64,000 nucleotides of DNA. Source: JBJFGR01 sp051892875. GTDB taxonomy: Bacteria; Pseudomonadota; Gammaproteobacteria; Enterobacterales; Succinivibrionaceae. The stretch covers positions 1-64,000 of the forward strand of contig JBJFGR010000140.1 in the NCBI GenBank assembly GCA_051892875.1, read 5' to 3'. Position 1 is the stretch's first letter, and every line of letters begins with the position of its first letter. The notes below the pieces were generated by a model that saw only the letters and a program-made list of their open reading frames with translations, searched no databases and was not told the DNA's origin. Shown piece after piece: positions 37,556 through 46,500 of this stretch. Both the position numbers and the translations under genes were made by a program.

Positions 37556-39127
37556 TTACTTTTTGCACATATACATGCTATATAAGCGATAAGCATTTGC
37601 TAACATAGCTTTTTGTCTGTTTGGCTTATCAAAATGTAAAGGAATCATACTTAGGAACAACAAAATTGTAGGAGCAATTAACATATCCATAGAAATTACT
37701 TCCTTGTCTATAATCTTTCTTTCCATTAGATTTCTTTGAATATCTTTATATCTTTGTTCTTCATTAAAAATCAAAGACCAACCATTGTCTTCGCTATAAT
37801 TTAACTCATACAAATCAGCAATGATAAAATCGTACATACCAACTATAGAATGGATAAGTTTGGATATGTCATAAACTTGATTACCATAAATAGAAAAATT
37901 ATTTTTAAAATCTAATCCTCTAGGATCTATAACTTTTATATTTTCGCTACGTGAATCGTAAATAATATTACTCAAACATAAATCACCATGAAGAATAGTA
38001 TTTACAATTGGTAAAGCTAGTGATTTTTCAATACATTCATTTGCTATATTGATAGTGGACGGTAAAATTTTACCTTCATATATAACTGAAGAAGTTAATT
38101 CAAAATTTTGCTTTGACGAATAATCGTTTAGTCTTGATAAAGTTTTGTCTCTAAATAAAGAATCAGAACCAATTTTTACATCATGAATAAGTGACAAATT
38201 ATCCTTTGGAAATGAATTCTTTGCAGCTTGCATAAAACCAAAAATAAGATCGAAGATTTTTGACCAATAATGAACAGTGTTTCTACCATAAACATATAGT
38301 TCATTTAATGGGAGACAAGATACAAACTCTGTTACATAAAAAGGCTTATCTGAACAACAACCTGTTTCTATAAATTGAGGTATATATCTTTTTAATTTTG
38401 ATGGAATATTATCAAACCAATTAGCTTCCGCCTCAATCTTTTTAGTAGGTTCTCCTGATTTCCAAACAACTCCATCACTAATTCTTAAGGAATTAAATGC
38501 TCTTTGAGTTGTAATAGTACATCTACTAGTAAAATACGTATTTACATGTCCCACGTCATACCATTCATTTACATTAACGAATGATAATGACATCTCATCA
38601 TTATAAGTTGTAACTGCTTCTACAAAATTTCCTTGAACTGAAGCTAGATTTGTTAAAAACTTTGTAATAGATGAAAATGAAAAGAAACCTGCCCATACAC
38701 TATTTGAATCAAAAAAACTTTTATAATTTTTCCATTTATAATCATTTGTCGTTGTACCAATACAAACGAAATCATCTCCTTCAGGTAAATCTTTTATTAA
38801 CGTATCTCCATGAAGTAAACGAATCGACCCATCATATGTACCAATACTATTCAGTACATATAAAAGTGCCATTCCTAATGTAAAATTATCTTTTACAAAT
38901 ATTGGTTTAACCATTAATTCAGTTAAAATATTGATTTCATGTTTAGATAATGAATAATTTTGAGGCAAACTTACATAGATTGACTCATCTGAATACTTAT
39001 CTCTTAGAAATGCTACCTGATACTTCAAAATGTGTTTATTGCCAATTGGTAAAAAAACGGGCGGTATTTTTCCTATTTCGTTTTGCAATTCAGAAATAAC
39101 ATAATCTGCTGAATTAATTACTATCAT
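37556..39127 (-). CDS. Bifunctional nucleotidyltransferase-like/phosphotransferase
   Basis: The 523-residue protein has an N-terminal nucleotidyltransferase-like domain (1-230, VFLPIGNKHILKYQVAFL and HGDTLI, without the canonical G-x-G-x-R loop) and a C-terminal aminoglycoside-phosphotransferase/choline-kinase-like domain (about 240-480): HGDLCLSNIIYD (catalytic Asp about 382, Asn about 387) followed by VIDPRG. The kinase domain would phosphorylate a small alcohol or sugar with ATP. It lies between two members of a nucleotidyltransferase-HAD pair. Which substrate it acts on is unknown. Confidence 0.75.
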   Translation of the reverse strand: MIVINSADYVISELQNEIGKIPPVFLPIGNKHILKYQVAFLRDKYSDESIYVSLPQNYSLSKHEINILTELMVKPIFVKDNFTLGMALLYVLNSIGTYDGSIRLLHGDTLIKDLPEGDDFVCIGTTTNDYKWKNYKSFFDSNSVWAGFFSFSSITKFLTNLASVQGNFVEAVTTYNDEMSLSFVNVNEWYDVGHVNTYFTSRCTITTQRAFNSLRISDGVVWKSGEPTKKIEAEANWFDNIPSKLKRYIPQFIETGCCSDKPFYVTEFVSCLPLNELYVYGRNTVHYWSKIFDLIFGFMQAAKNSFPKDNLSLIHDVKIGSDSLFRDKTLSRLNDYSSKQNFELTSSVIYEGKILPSTINIANECIEKSLALPIVNTILHGDLCLSNIIYDSRSENIKVIDPRGLDFKNNFSIYGNQVYDISKLIHSIVGMYDFIIADLYELNYSEDNGWSLIFNEEQRYKDIQRNLMERKIIDKEVISMDMLIAPTILLFLSMIPLHFDKPNRQKAMLANAYRLYSMYMCKK

Positions 39128-39498
39128 ATTTTATCCTTCTTCATTAATTGCACTATTTCTTCATAAGGCAAAGATGTAAATTCTCGTGGTCTAATAGCAC
39201 GATCATCCACATAAAATCCTTCATTTCCACACCAAGCTTTTCCTACATAGATTTCGTCGTACGGTACATCATGTTTATTTAGCCATTCAATAATTACAGG
39301 TAATGTATTTGCGTTAATTTTTCCAAGATTGCCTTCATATGTGCGCATATTTCTGCTCGAAAAAATCACTATATCGAATCCTAAATTCTTATACTCTCTC
39401 ATCTTTTCAATAACTTCTAAAACAGGGGTTGCCTCAGCATAATTTCCTGTTTTATTAATAGAAATTGTATTGTCCAAATCCATTATTAATCTTTTCAT
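39124..39498 (-). CDS. HAD-like capsule biosynthesis phosphatase
   Basis: The 124-residue HAD-type protein has motif I MDLDNTI (Asp7, Asp9), SSRNMRTYEG as motif II region, and YVDDRAIRPREF as motif IV. Such short HAD proteins are common in capsule loci beside nucleotidyltransferases. Start and stop overlap the neighbours by one to four bases, so the three genes (nucleotidyltransferase, HAD, phosphotransferase) form one translational unit. It probably removes a phosphate from the precursor of the activated unit. Confidence 0.8.
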   Translation of the reverse strand: MKRLIMDLDNTISINKTGNYAEATPVLEVIEKMREYKNLGFDIVIFSSRNMRTYEGNLGKINANTLPVIIEWLNKHDVPYDEIYVGKAWCGNEGFYVDDRAIRPREFTSLPYEEIVQLMKKDKI

Positions 39499-40238
39499 TA
39501 TTTTCCCTCAATCATTTGAATGTACTCAGAAGGGGTTCCACATATAATTACCTTCTCTCTGTCAACTAGTTCATACTTTACAGTTAACCCTCTTGATATA
39601 AGGTCGTTATACATAGGGGCTATATATAGCTCATTTTTAACAAATTTGTTTTCTTGAAGTGTTTTATTAAACAAATCCATATACTTATTTACTGTACTGA
39701 AATAATAAAGACCATCACTACATAAATCAGAAATACGATCTTTTTCTGTTGTTCTCAACACTGTCCCATTTTCGCCTGGTTCAACAAATGACCAATGATT
39801 GCCTTCTTCCTTAAACACTTCCAAATATCCATCACAGGTTGTAACAAAATTAGGTTTTTTAAAATCAATTATTTTTGAGTCAATATTAAAGATATATAAA
39901 TCATTCTCAAATATATTTGGGGATTGCATATCTTTAAAATAATTTGACAACCCAAGAAATACCGTTTCTGCCTGACCTCTTGTTTCATAATCTAAACAAA
40001 TTACTTTGTAATCTTCTATTCCTAATTTTTTAATTTCATCAGCAATAAAAATTGGGGTTTGATAAACATTTCTGCAAACAAATATAAAGGTATCAGTCTT
40101 AAAATAATTTTCGAACGACAAAACTGACCAGCTGAACATGGATTGACCTTGTATATCTAACTGATACTTTGGTTTTGTATATCCTGCTTTAAAAAATCTG
40201 GAGCTTAATCCAGCCATAGGAATAATAAAAATACTCAT
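39498..40238 (-). CDS. Sugar/polyol-phosphate nucleotidyltransferase
   Basis: The ATG at 40238 is chosen (246 residues): it has AAGG eight bases upstream, while the frame's first codon at 40262 is a TTG with no ribosome-binding site. The NTP-binding loop PMAGLSSRFFKAGYTKPKYQ (G-L-S-S-R at about 9-13) is near the start, with a metal Asp in FNIDSK. It activates a phosphorylated sugar or polyol. It begins 10 bases after kpsM ends and overlaps the HAD gene. It is the second active-looking nucleotidyltransferase of the locus. Confidence 0.85.
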   Translation of the reverse strand: MSIFIIPMAGLSSRFFKAGYTKPKYQLDIQGQSMFSWSVLSFENYFKTDTFIFVCRNVYQTPIFIADEIKKLGIEDYKVICLDYETRGQAETVFLGLSNYFKDMQSPNIFENDLYIFNIDSKIIDFKKPNFVTTCDGYLEVFKEEGNHWSFVEPGENGTVLRTTEKDRISDLCSDGLYYFSTVNKYMDLFNKTLQENKFVKNELYIAPMYNDLISRGLTVKYELVDREKVIICGTPSEYIQMIEGK

Positions 40239-40248
40239 TAATAAAACC

Positions 40249-41025
40249 TTATTGAATAACAAGTCTAGTTTCTAGAGCTCTATATAGAGCTAACCCCAAG
40301 ACCAACAATAATATTGTCCAAAAATATAAATAGCTCATAGACACATCTACAGTATGGTAGCTTTCCCAAAATCCTAGTCTTACAACCTCTATTCCATGAA
40401 GTAGAGGGTTATAAAGTAAATAATCTCTATAAGGTTCTGGAATACTTGATATTGGTAAAATAATCCCTGAAATAATCATTAGAGGCATCATTATTATCTG
40501 TAAGATAAATCCCGAATCTGGAACTAATCTCATCATTACAGAAGATACCAAACCATAACCTAATCCTAATAACCAAAGTCCTAATAATGCAGTTAGTACT
40601 ATTAAAATGTTATCGGGAACTAATTCAAATCCTGCAAACATAAAAGCAATAGCAATAATTATTGCCACCCAAAACATTGAGAATGCTTCTACTCCAGCTT
40701 TACAAATTGCCGCATCAAATGGTCTTACTTGCCTAAATGCAAAAAAAGCTCTGTTGCAATCAATACCATGAAGCACTTGTACTGCTGTTCTTCTAAATAA
40801 AAAGAATGACAACATTCCTGTCATAATCCATAGTTGCATTGCAACTCCACCCATAGTTCCTTTTTTTATCAAAGCATAAATAAAGGACATACCTAATATA
40901 TGTGCAACTGGTTCAATAAGTAGCCAAGCCCAAGCACCTCTACTCCCAAAGAAGCGTGATAACGCATCTTTAAGGAACAAAGCTTTCCATACCATCAATG
41001 TGCTTGTAAAAGGATTTCTACTCAT
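40249..41025 (-). CDS. kpsM: Capsule ABC transporter permease KpsM
   Basis: The 258-residue protein has about six membrane segments and the ABC-2 permease layout. The conserved C-terminal block PEPYRDYLLYNPLLHGIEVVR (about 196-216) is the KpsM/CtrC/BexB signature. It forms the inner-membrane channel for capsule export with KpsT. Start ATG at 41025. It lies 16 bases downstream of the export lipoprotein gene. Confidence 0.94.
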   Translation of the reverse strand: MSRNPFTSTLMVWKALFLKDALSRFFGSRGAWAWLLIEPVAHILGMSFIYALIKKGTMGGVAMQLWIMTGMLSFFLFRRTAVQVLHGIDCNRAFFAFRQVRPFDAAICKAGVEAFSMFWVAIIIAIAFMFAGFELVPDNILIVLTALLGLWLLGLGYGLVSSVMMRLVPDSGFILQIIMMPLMIISGIILPISSIPEPYRDYLLYNPLLHGIEVVRLGFWESYHTVDVSMSYLYFWTILLLVLGLALYRALETRLVIQ

Positions 41026-41041
41026 ACTTTATTCCGTAACT

Positions 41042-42229
41042 CTACTCCGCAAGATTATTTACGGTATTCCCCCATGAAACCAACGGATTAACTATCAAAC
41101 CAACCATTCTTAAAAACTTCGATAGTTCGTTTGCACCAGATGATGCTAAATAAACCACATCCCCATTCTTTATCTTAAAATTCTGAGCCTCAAACAATGC
41201 TCTCGCCTCTCCCATGTATAACTGATACACAACAGGTATTTTTTCAGCTTCTTCAAGTTCACTGTTTGTTACTAATGATTGTGTATAACTTTTTGCATAC
41301 TCTTTATATATATCTTTATTCTCAAATCTAAAAATAAACACGCCATTAGGATTTGCTACGTTATCGTTTAATCCCCCAACTCTTGCAATGGCTTCAATTA
41401 TATTTAGTCCTGTGGCTTCAAGCTTTACTTCTTGGTTTTTGCCACCAGGTCCTAAAACTGTAAAAGTCCAAGGTTGGTACATTGCAACTAACACATCCTT
41501 TGCATTCACATAGATGTTTTCATTGGGATTTGCTATTACAGTTTCTAATGGCAAACTTGTAGTTTTGCCATCTCTTGTAAGACTAAGCATAATTTTGTTG
41601 TAGTTTTGGCTAACGCCAGAACTTAGCGCCAAGGCATCTAACACCCTTTCACCTTTTGGTGTTAAACTAATATTCGTGCTATTTTTTACATCCCCAATTA
41701 CAGTCATCTGTGCAGATGGTCTATTAGATACATGAAGCATTACCTGAGGATTATTTGCTTTATTTTTTAAGCTATCTAAAATATCTTTTTCTATTTGCCT
41801 TACCGTTTTTCCAGCAACCTTAATTTGCCCTACAAATGGAACTCTAATATTTCCATCCTCTTCAACTAATTGTGTTGGCAACTTATTTGAGGTAACTGAC
41901 AAATCTTCAGCATCATAACTCTTCGCGCCAAATAGTAGTGCCGGACTGCTTTCCCATATATATAAATCAACAGAATCCCCACTTTGCACCTTAAAAACAT
42001 CAGGCTTTACATCCCCAAAAATCTTTTTAAATGAAAGATTTTCTTCGTGTTTCTTCATTATGTTAGTGATTTCATCACTTATCTTTAAAATTGGTATTGG
42101 ATATTGAGTATTTTCAGCTTCATTTAGCTCCTCTACAGATCCATAGCTTGGACCCGCATGTGGAAAGCTACATCCAGAAATAAAAATTCCTGAAATAACT
42201 AAAGCTAATCCTATCTTCCCAAATACCAT
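41042..42229 (-). CDS. Outer-membrane capsule export lipoprotein (CtrA/BexD type)
   Basis: The 395-residue protein starts with a lipoprotein signal (lipobox ISGC, Cys20) and has the poly-export domain (about 78-180, VQSGDSVDLYIWE, GNIRVPFVGQIKVAGKTVRQIE) and SLBB-like repeats (about 250-320). The C-terminal block near VNPLVSWGNTV is hydrophobic. Its size is that of CtrA/BexD rather than the longer KpsD of E. coli. It forms the outer-membrane portal that takes capsule from KpsE. The preceding gene's start codon overlaps its end region by one base. Confidence 0.92.
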   Translation of the reverse strand: MVFGKIGLALVISGIFISGCSFPHAGPSYGSVEELNEAENTQYPIPILKISDEITNIMKKHEENLSFKKIFGDVKPDVFKVQSGDSVDLYIWESSPALLFGAKSYDAEDLSVTSNKLPTQLVEEDGNIRVPFVGQIKVAGKTVRQIEKDILDSLKNKANNPQVMLHVSNRPSAQMTVIGDVKNSTNISLTPKGERVLDALALSSGVSQNYNKIMLSLTRDGKTTSLPLETVIANPNENIYVNAKDVLVAMYQPWTFTVLGPGGKNQEVKLEATGLNIIEAIARVGGLNDNVANPNGVFIFRFENKDIYKEYAKSYTQSLVTNSELEEAEKIPVVYQLYMGEARALFEAQNFKIKNGDVVYLASSGANELSKFLRMVGLIVNPLVSWGNTVNNLAE

Positions 42230-43539
42230 TAAATAACCCCTTCCTGCTTACTTACCTTAACTAATATGTCACTTGTATTTCTAATCTGTTCACTTGTGTG
42301 TTCTGAGGTAATAAAAAATCTCAATCTCGCCTGCTTTTCTTCAACTGCAGGATGAATTATCGGTTGCACATTTATGCCTTCATTGAATAATGCTGCTGAA
42401 AGCTTGATTGCCTTGTGCGAACTTCCTGTAATAACAGGAATAACCGCATAACCAATTGCATTGCCTACGTTGATCTTTTGTTCTTTAACAAGTTGTAAAA
42501 ACAACTTGCTGTTGTTTTGTAATCTCAAAACTCTTTCTGGTTCTTGCTCTAATATATCTAGTGCTGTTATAGCAGCTTCTGCCATTGGTGCTGATAAACC
42601 TACGCTATATACAAAACCAGGCGCGTTGTATCTTAAAATATCTACAATATCTTGATTTGCAACAATATATCCACCACAACTGGCAAGAGTTTTACTTAAA
42701 GTTCCCATCCAAATATCAACTTCGTTTTCATCAATATTAAAATGTTCAGCTATACCAGTTCCCTTTGTTCCCAAAACTCCTAAAGCATGTGCTTCATCAA
42801 TCATTAAAACACAACCATATTCTTTTTTAATTCTTAACAGTTCAAGTAAATTAGGAATATCTCCATCCATACTAAATAAACCTTCAGTAACTATAAGAAC
42901 TCGTTCGTAATTAGCTCTGTTGTTTTGTAAAATATTTTCTAAAACAAATAAATCATTATGAGCATATGGATAATATTTTGCTCCTGACAACTTAATCCCC
43001 TGAATAATACTGTTGTGATCAAGAGCATCGTAGATAATTAAATCTTTATCACCAAATAATGTACTTATTACACTTACATTTGTAGCATGACCACTTACAA
43101 AAGTAATTGCATCATCTTTGTGATAAAGTTTGGCTAATTTTTTTTCAAGTTGTCTTTGGAATGGCCTTTCCCCTGCTACTAACCGACTAGCTCCAACAGA
43201 AGTACCATGTTCCCTAATTGCATTTATTGCCGCTTCTCTTAATTTTGGATGATCATTTAAACCTAAATAGTTGTAATTTGAATAGTTAATACAATTTTTG
43301 CCATTAACCGTTGTCATCACACCTTTTACATGTTCATGCACCTTAAAGAATGGATCTTCAATATTAAAGTTCTTCCCTAAACTTCTCATGGTTTTTATCT
43401 TTTGCATCAGCTGGTGATCTGAAAAAGAAGCATTCGTTGTTTTATATGAAGCAGTTTTTCCTACATATTGCTGTTCTTGCTTTATAGACTTTTCTTGCTT
43501 AAATTTATTTAGCATATTAGTAAACTTAGAGTTAATCAT
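42229..43539 (-). CDS. Alpha-oxoamine synthase (RkpG/WcbT-like)
   Basis: The 436-residue PLP enzyme matches the 8-amino-7-oxononanoate synthase/serine palmitoyltransferase family: GHATN (150-154, His151 stacks on PLP), DEAH (248-251, Asp248), and the PLP lysine Lys283 in GTLSKTLASCGG. The enzyme condenses an amino acid with an acyl thioester, losing CO2. No other biotin gene is nearby, and it overlaps the PKS by eight bases, so it most likely releases the PKS acyl chain as an aminoketone. This is the pairing of RkpA with RkpG in Sinorhizobium and WcbR with WcbT in Burkholderia. Residues 1-45 form a variable N-terminal extension. Confidence 0.88.
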   Translation of the reverse strand: MINSKFTNMLNKFKQEKSIKQEQQYVGKTASYKTTNASFSDHQLMQKIKTMRSLGKNFNIEDPFFKVHEHVKGVMTTVNGKNCINYSNYNYLGLNDHPKLREAAINAIREHGTSVGASRLVAGERPFQRQLEKKLAKLYHKDDAITFVSGHATNVSVISTLFGDKDLIIYDALDHNSIIQGIKLSGAKYYPYAHNDLFVLENILQNNRANYERVLIVTEGLFSMDGDIPNLLELLRIKKEYGCVLMIDEAHALGVLGTKGTGIAEHFNIDENEVDIWMGTLSKTLASCGGYIVANQDIVDILRYNAPGFVYSVGLSAPMAEAAITALDILEQEPERVLRLQNNSKLFLQLVKEQKINVGNAIGYAVIPVITGSSHKAIKLSAALFNEGINVQPIIHPAVEEKQARLRFFITSEHTSEQIRNTSDILVKVSKQEGVI

Positions 43540-46500
43540 TTGATTTAACCTCCTTATTTACTAAAAAATCTTGTAGATCTTCGCTTTCAACATGAGTAGC
43601 TAAAACCTGTTTTATAACAGAGTTGCTATTATTTTCATCACTAGATACTTCAGTAGCTTCTGCAAAACCTTCATCACTTCCTACCATTTTTTCATAGATC
43701 TTAAGTGATAGCTTGTTTACATTCGGATTGTCTTGGAAAGCCATAACTGAAAGCTTTATGCCTGTTTGTTTTTCAATTGATACAATCAAATCCATTGCCA
43801 TTAAAGAGTCTAAGCCCATATCCTGAAGATTTTGTTCTTTATTGATTTGTTCCGTGGTAAAACCCATGGTATCTGCTATTTCAGATACTAAGATATTTGA
43901 GATTATGTTTACCGCTTCAGACTTTGTTTTATCCTTTATTGCTAATAAAAGATTATTTGTACTAATAAATTGGTTCTGATTCTTTGAATCCTGTACTAAT
44001 GCATATATTCTAGAAGGAACTTTTCCTATTGATTCACTTATACTTAACCAATTTAAATTAGCTATTATCTGGGTACCACCACGAATAATTGCTTCTGGTA
44101 ATAGTGATAAAGCTTCAGCACTATTTAAAGCTTCAGTTCCAATTGCTAATTCTAAAGACTTTTTAACTTGTCCTTTGTCTTGTAGGTAACCAACATCACT
44201 TATTGGCCCCCATTCAATGCAACATGCGTTATAGCCTTCTTGTATTCTTTTGTTAACCAATGCTTCTAAAGCAGAATTTGTTGCAACATAATTAGCTTGA
44301 CCAATATTTCCAATTGCTACAGATATAGATGAATACACTACAAAATTCTTAACCGTTGATGATTTCTTTGATAACTCATGAAGATTTTTAGCACCAATAT
44401 ATTTGGAGTTCCATACCTTTTGATAATGCTCAACTGTTATATCTTTTAATAAACAATCAGCAAAAACCCCTGCAGCATGAACAATGCCAGTTACTTGAAT
44501 ATTATTGCTTAGTAAATCTTGCCATAAATATTCAAGAGCATTCTTATCTGAAACATCACAACGTTTAACGATAATTCTATCTGTATTGGAGCATTCGTTG
44601 GATTCTTTGTTCACTAAGTATTGTCTTGATTCTTTAATCACAGACTCATCAGTAATACCAGAACGAGAAACTAAAATCACTTGTTTTACTTTCTTCTGTT
44701 CTAATAAATACTTAGCTGTAGCCCAACCAAAACCTCTTGTGCCACCTGTTATCAACCAAATATCTTTAGATGAAATAACGTTATTTTTTATATTATTTAT
44801 ATTTGTTACTATTGATGATTTTAATTCATCAATAGTAACAACCACCTTACCTGTTTGGTTGCCCTGTTGCATATATTTAAAAGCGTTTACAATATCATTA
44901 TTACTAAATGATATATATGGTAATGGAATAAATACTTCTTTTTTAAATAAGTCTATTACTTGATTAAAAATTTCTTTAGCTTTTATTGGATTAAACTTAA
45001 ATAACTGGTCAACATCAATTGCAAAGTAACTAATGTTTTCTTTAAAGTATCTTAGGCCTAAAGAAGTATTTTCTACAAAATCTCTTTTACCTAATTCCAT
45101 AAAACGACCAAATGGTTTTAGTAAACCTAGACTTTCTCTCATTGCTTCGCCTGATAAGCAATTTAGAACAGCATCTACACCTTGCCCATTTGTATCTCTT
45201 AACAATTCCGTTCTAAAATCTAACTCTCTTGAATTGTAGATATGTTCAACACCTAACATTCTTAAGAAATCATGCTTAGATTCCGAACCTGCTGTAGCAT
45301 AAATTTCAAGACCTAAATATTTAGCAATTTGAATTGCTGCAATGCCAACACCACCTGCAGCTCCGTGAATTAATATACTTTCACCCTTTTTCATATTAGC
45401 CAAGGTTGATAGAGCATACCAGGCTGTAAAAAATACAATTGGAACAGTGGCTGCAGATTCAAAAGACCATTTTTTTGGTATTCTAGAAATTGAGTAGTCT
45501 TTAACTACTACCTTGTTACTAAAGCAACAAGACCCAAAACCTAATACTCGGTCACCTATTGCAAAATCACTTACGTTTGAACCTATTGCTGAGATAACCC
45601 CTGAAAACTCAAAACCTAAGAAAGGACCTGAAAATCCTTTTTCTAACGCATCCTCAGGAACTAAACCCATAGTCATCATTATGTCTCTGAAATTTAAACC
45701 TGTAACTTTTACATCAACTAACACTTCATTTGATGCTAAAGTTTCTGCTTTTGGTATTTCTTTTTCAATCCAGCATAAATTCTTTAATCTACCAGGAGCT
45801 GAAAAATCTAAATAATAAGCCTTTCCTAAAATATTATTATTTAGTAATGATTCTTTATAAAATGAAGTTAAATCAGAAAATCCTTTTTTAATAACTGTTC
45901 TGTTAAATAAATCTAAAGAATTTCTTTCGTTAGATAATTCTATGGTTATTTCATCTAAACCACATGAAGCAATCAATTCGTTCCATATTGAGGAAACTTT
46001 AAAATCGACTACTTTTTGGAAATTATCCACAGATGTTATTGAATCGATTTCAATGTTAATAGAGTTAATATTAATATTCTTTAACTCATTAGATATAACT
46101 CTAATTTCACCTCTAATTGCCGATGAAGTCGAATCTTCATTGGCGTTGAAAGTAATTACACTTAATGAAATATCTCTACAACTTGAATTAATTTCATATA
46201 AATTATTAGCTAATTTGGCAAGTTGTTGTAATACATTAGGTGTCTTTAATTCATCTATGCAAGAAACTACATAAACTACTTTATTAAATGTTGTTTTCAA
46301 CAAATAAGCTTTTATATCTATATCTAATTCTATTGATTCAATTTTTTCGTAGATAACAGATGCACTGACAGCACTATTCACCTTATCTAGTAATTTATTT
46401 ATTATTAATTCTTTTACTACACATTTATCTGAATTTTTTTCTTCAAAATTTTGGTTATTAGTAGAAACTATAAATAAAATATTTTCATTATTTGTATAAA

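Noticed and set aside
42229..43539. BioF for biotin synthesis
   Set aside because: The protein family matches, but no other bio gene is near and it overlaps the PKS gene, so a lipid role fits better.
44505..44963. 152-aa + strand frame inside the PKS gene
   Set aside because: It is antisense to the KR-coding region, whose conserved motifs explain the sequence; no ribosome-binding site or family.
45942..46274. 110-aa + strand frame inside the PKS
   Set aside because: Shadow of the low-complexity linker region between the MT-like stretch and ER.
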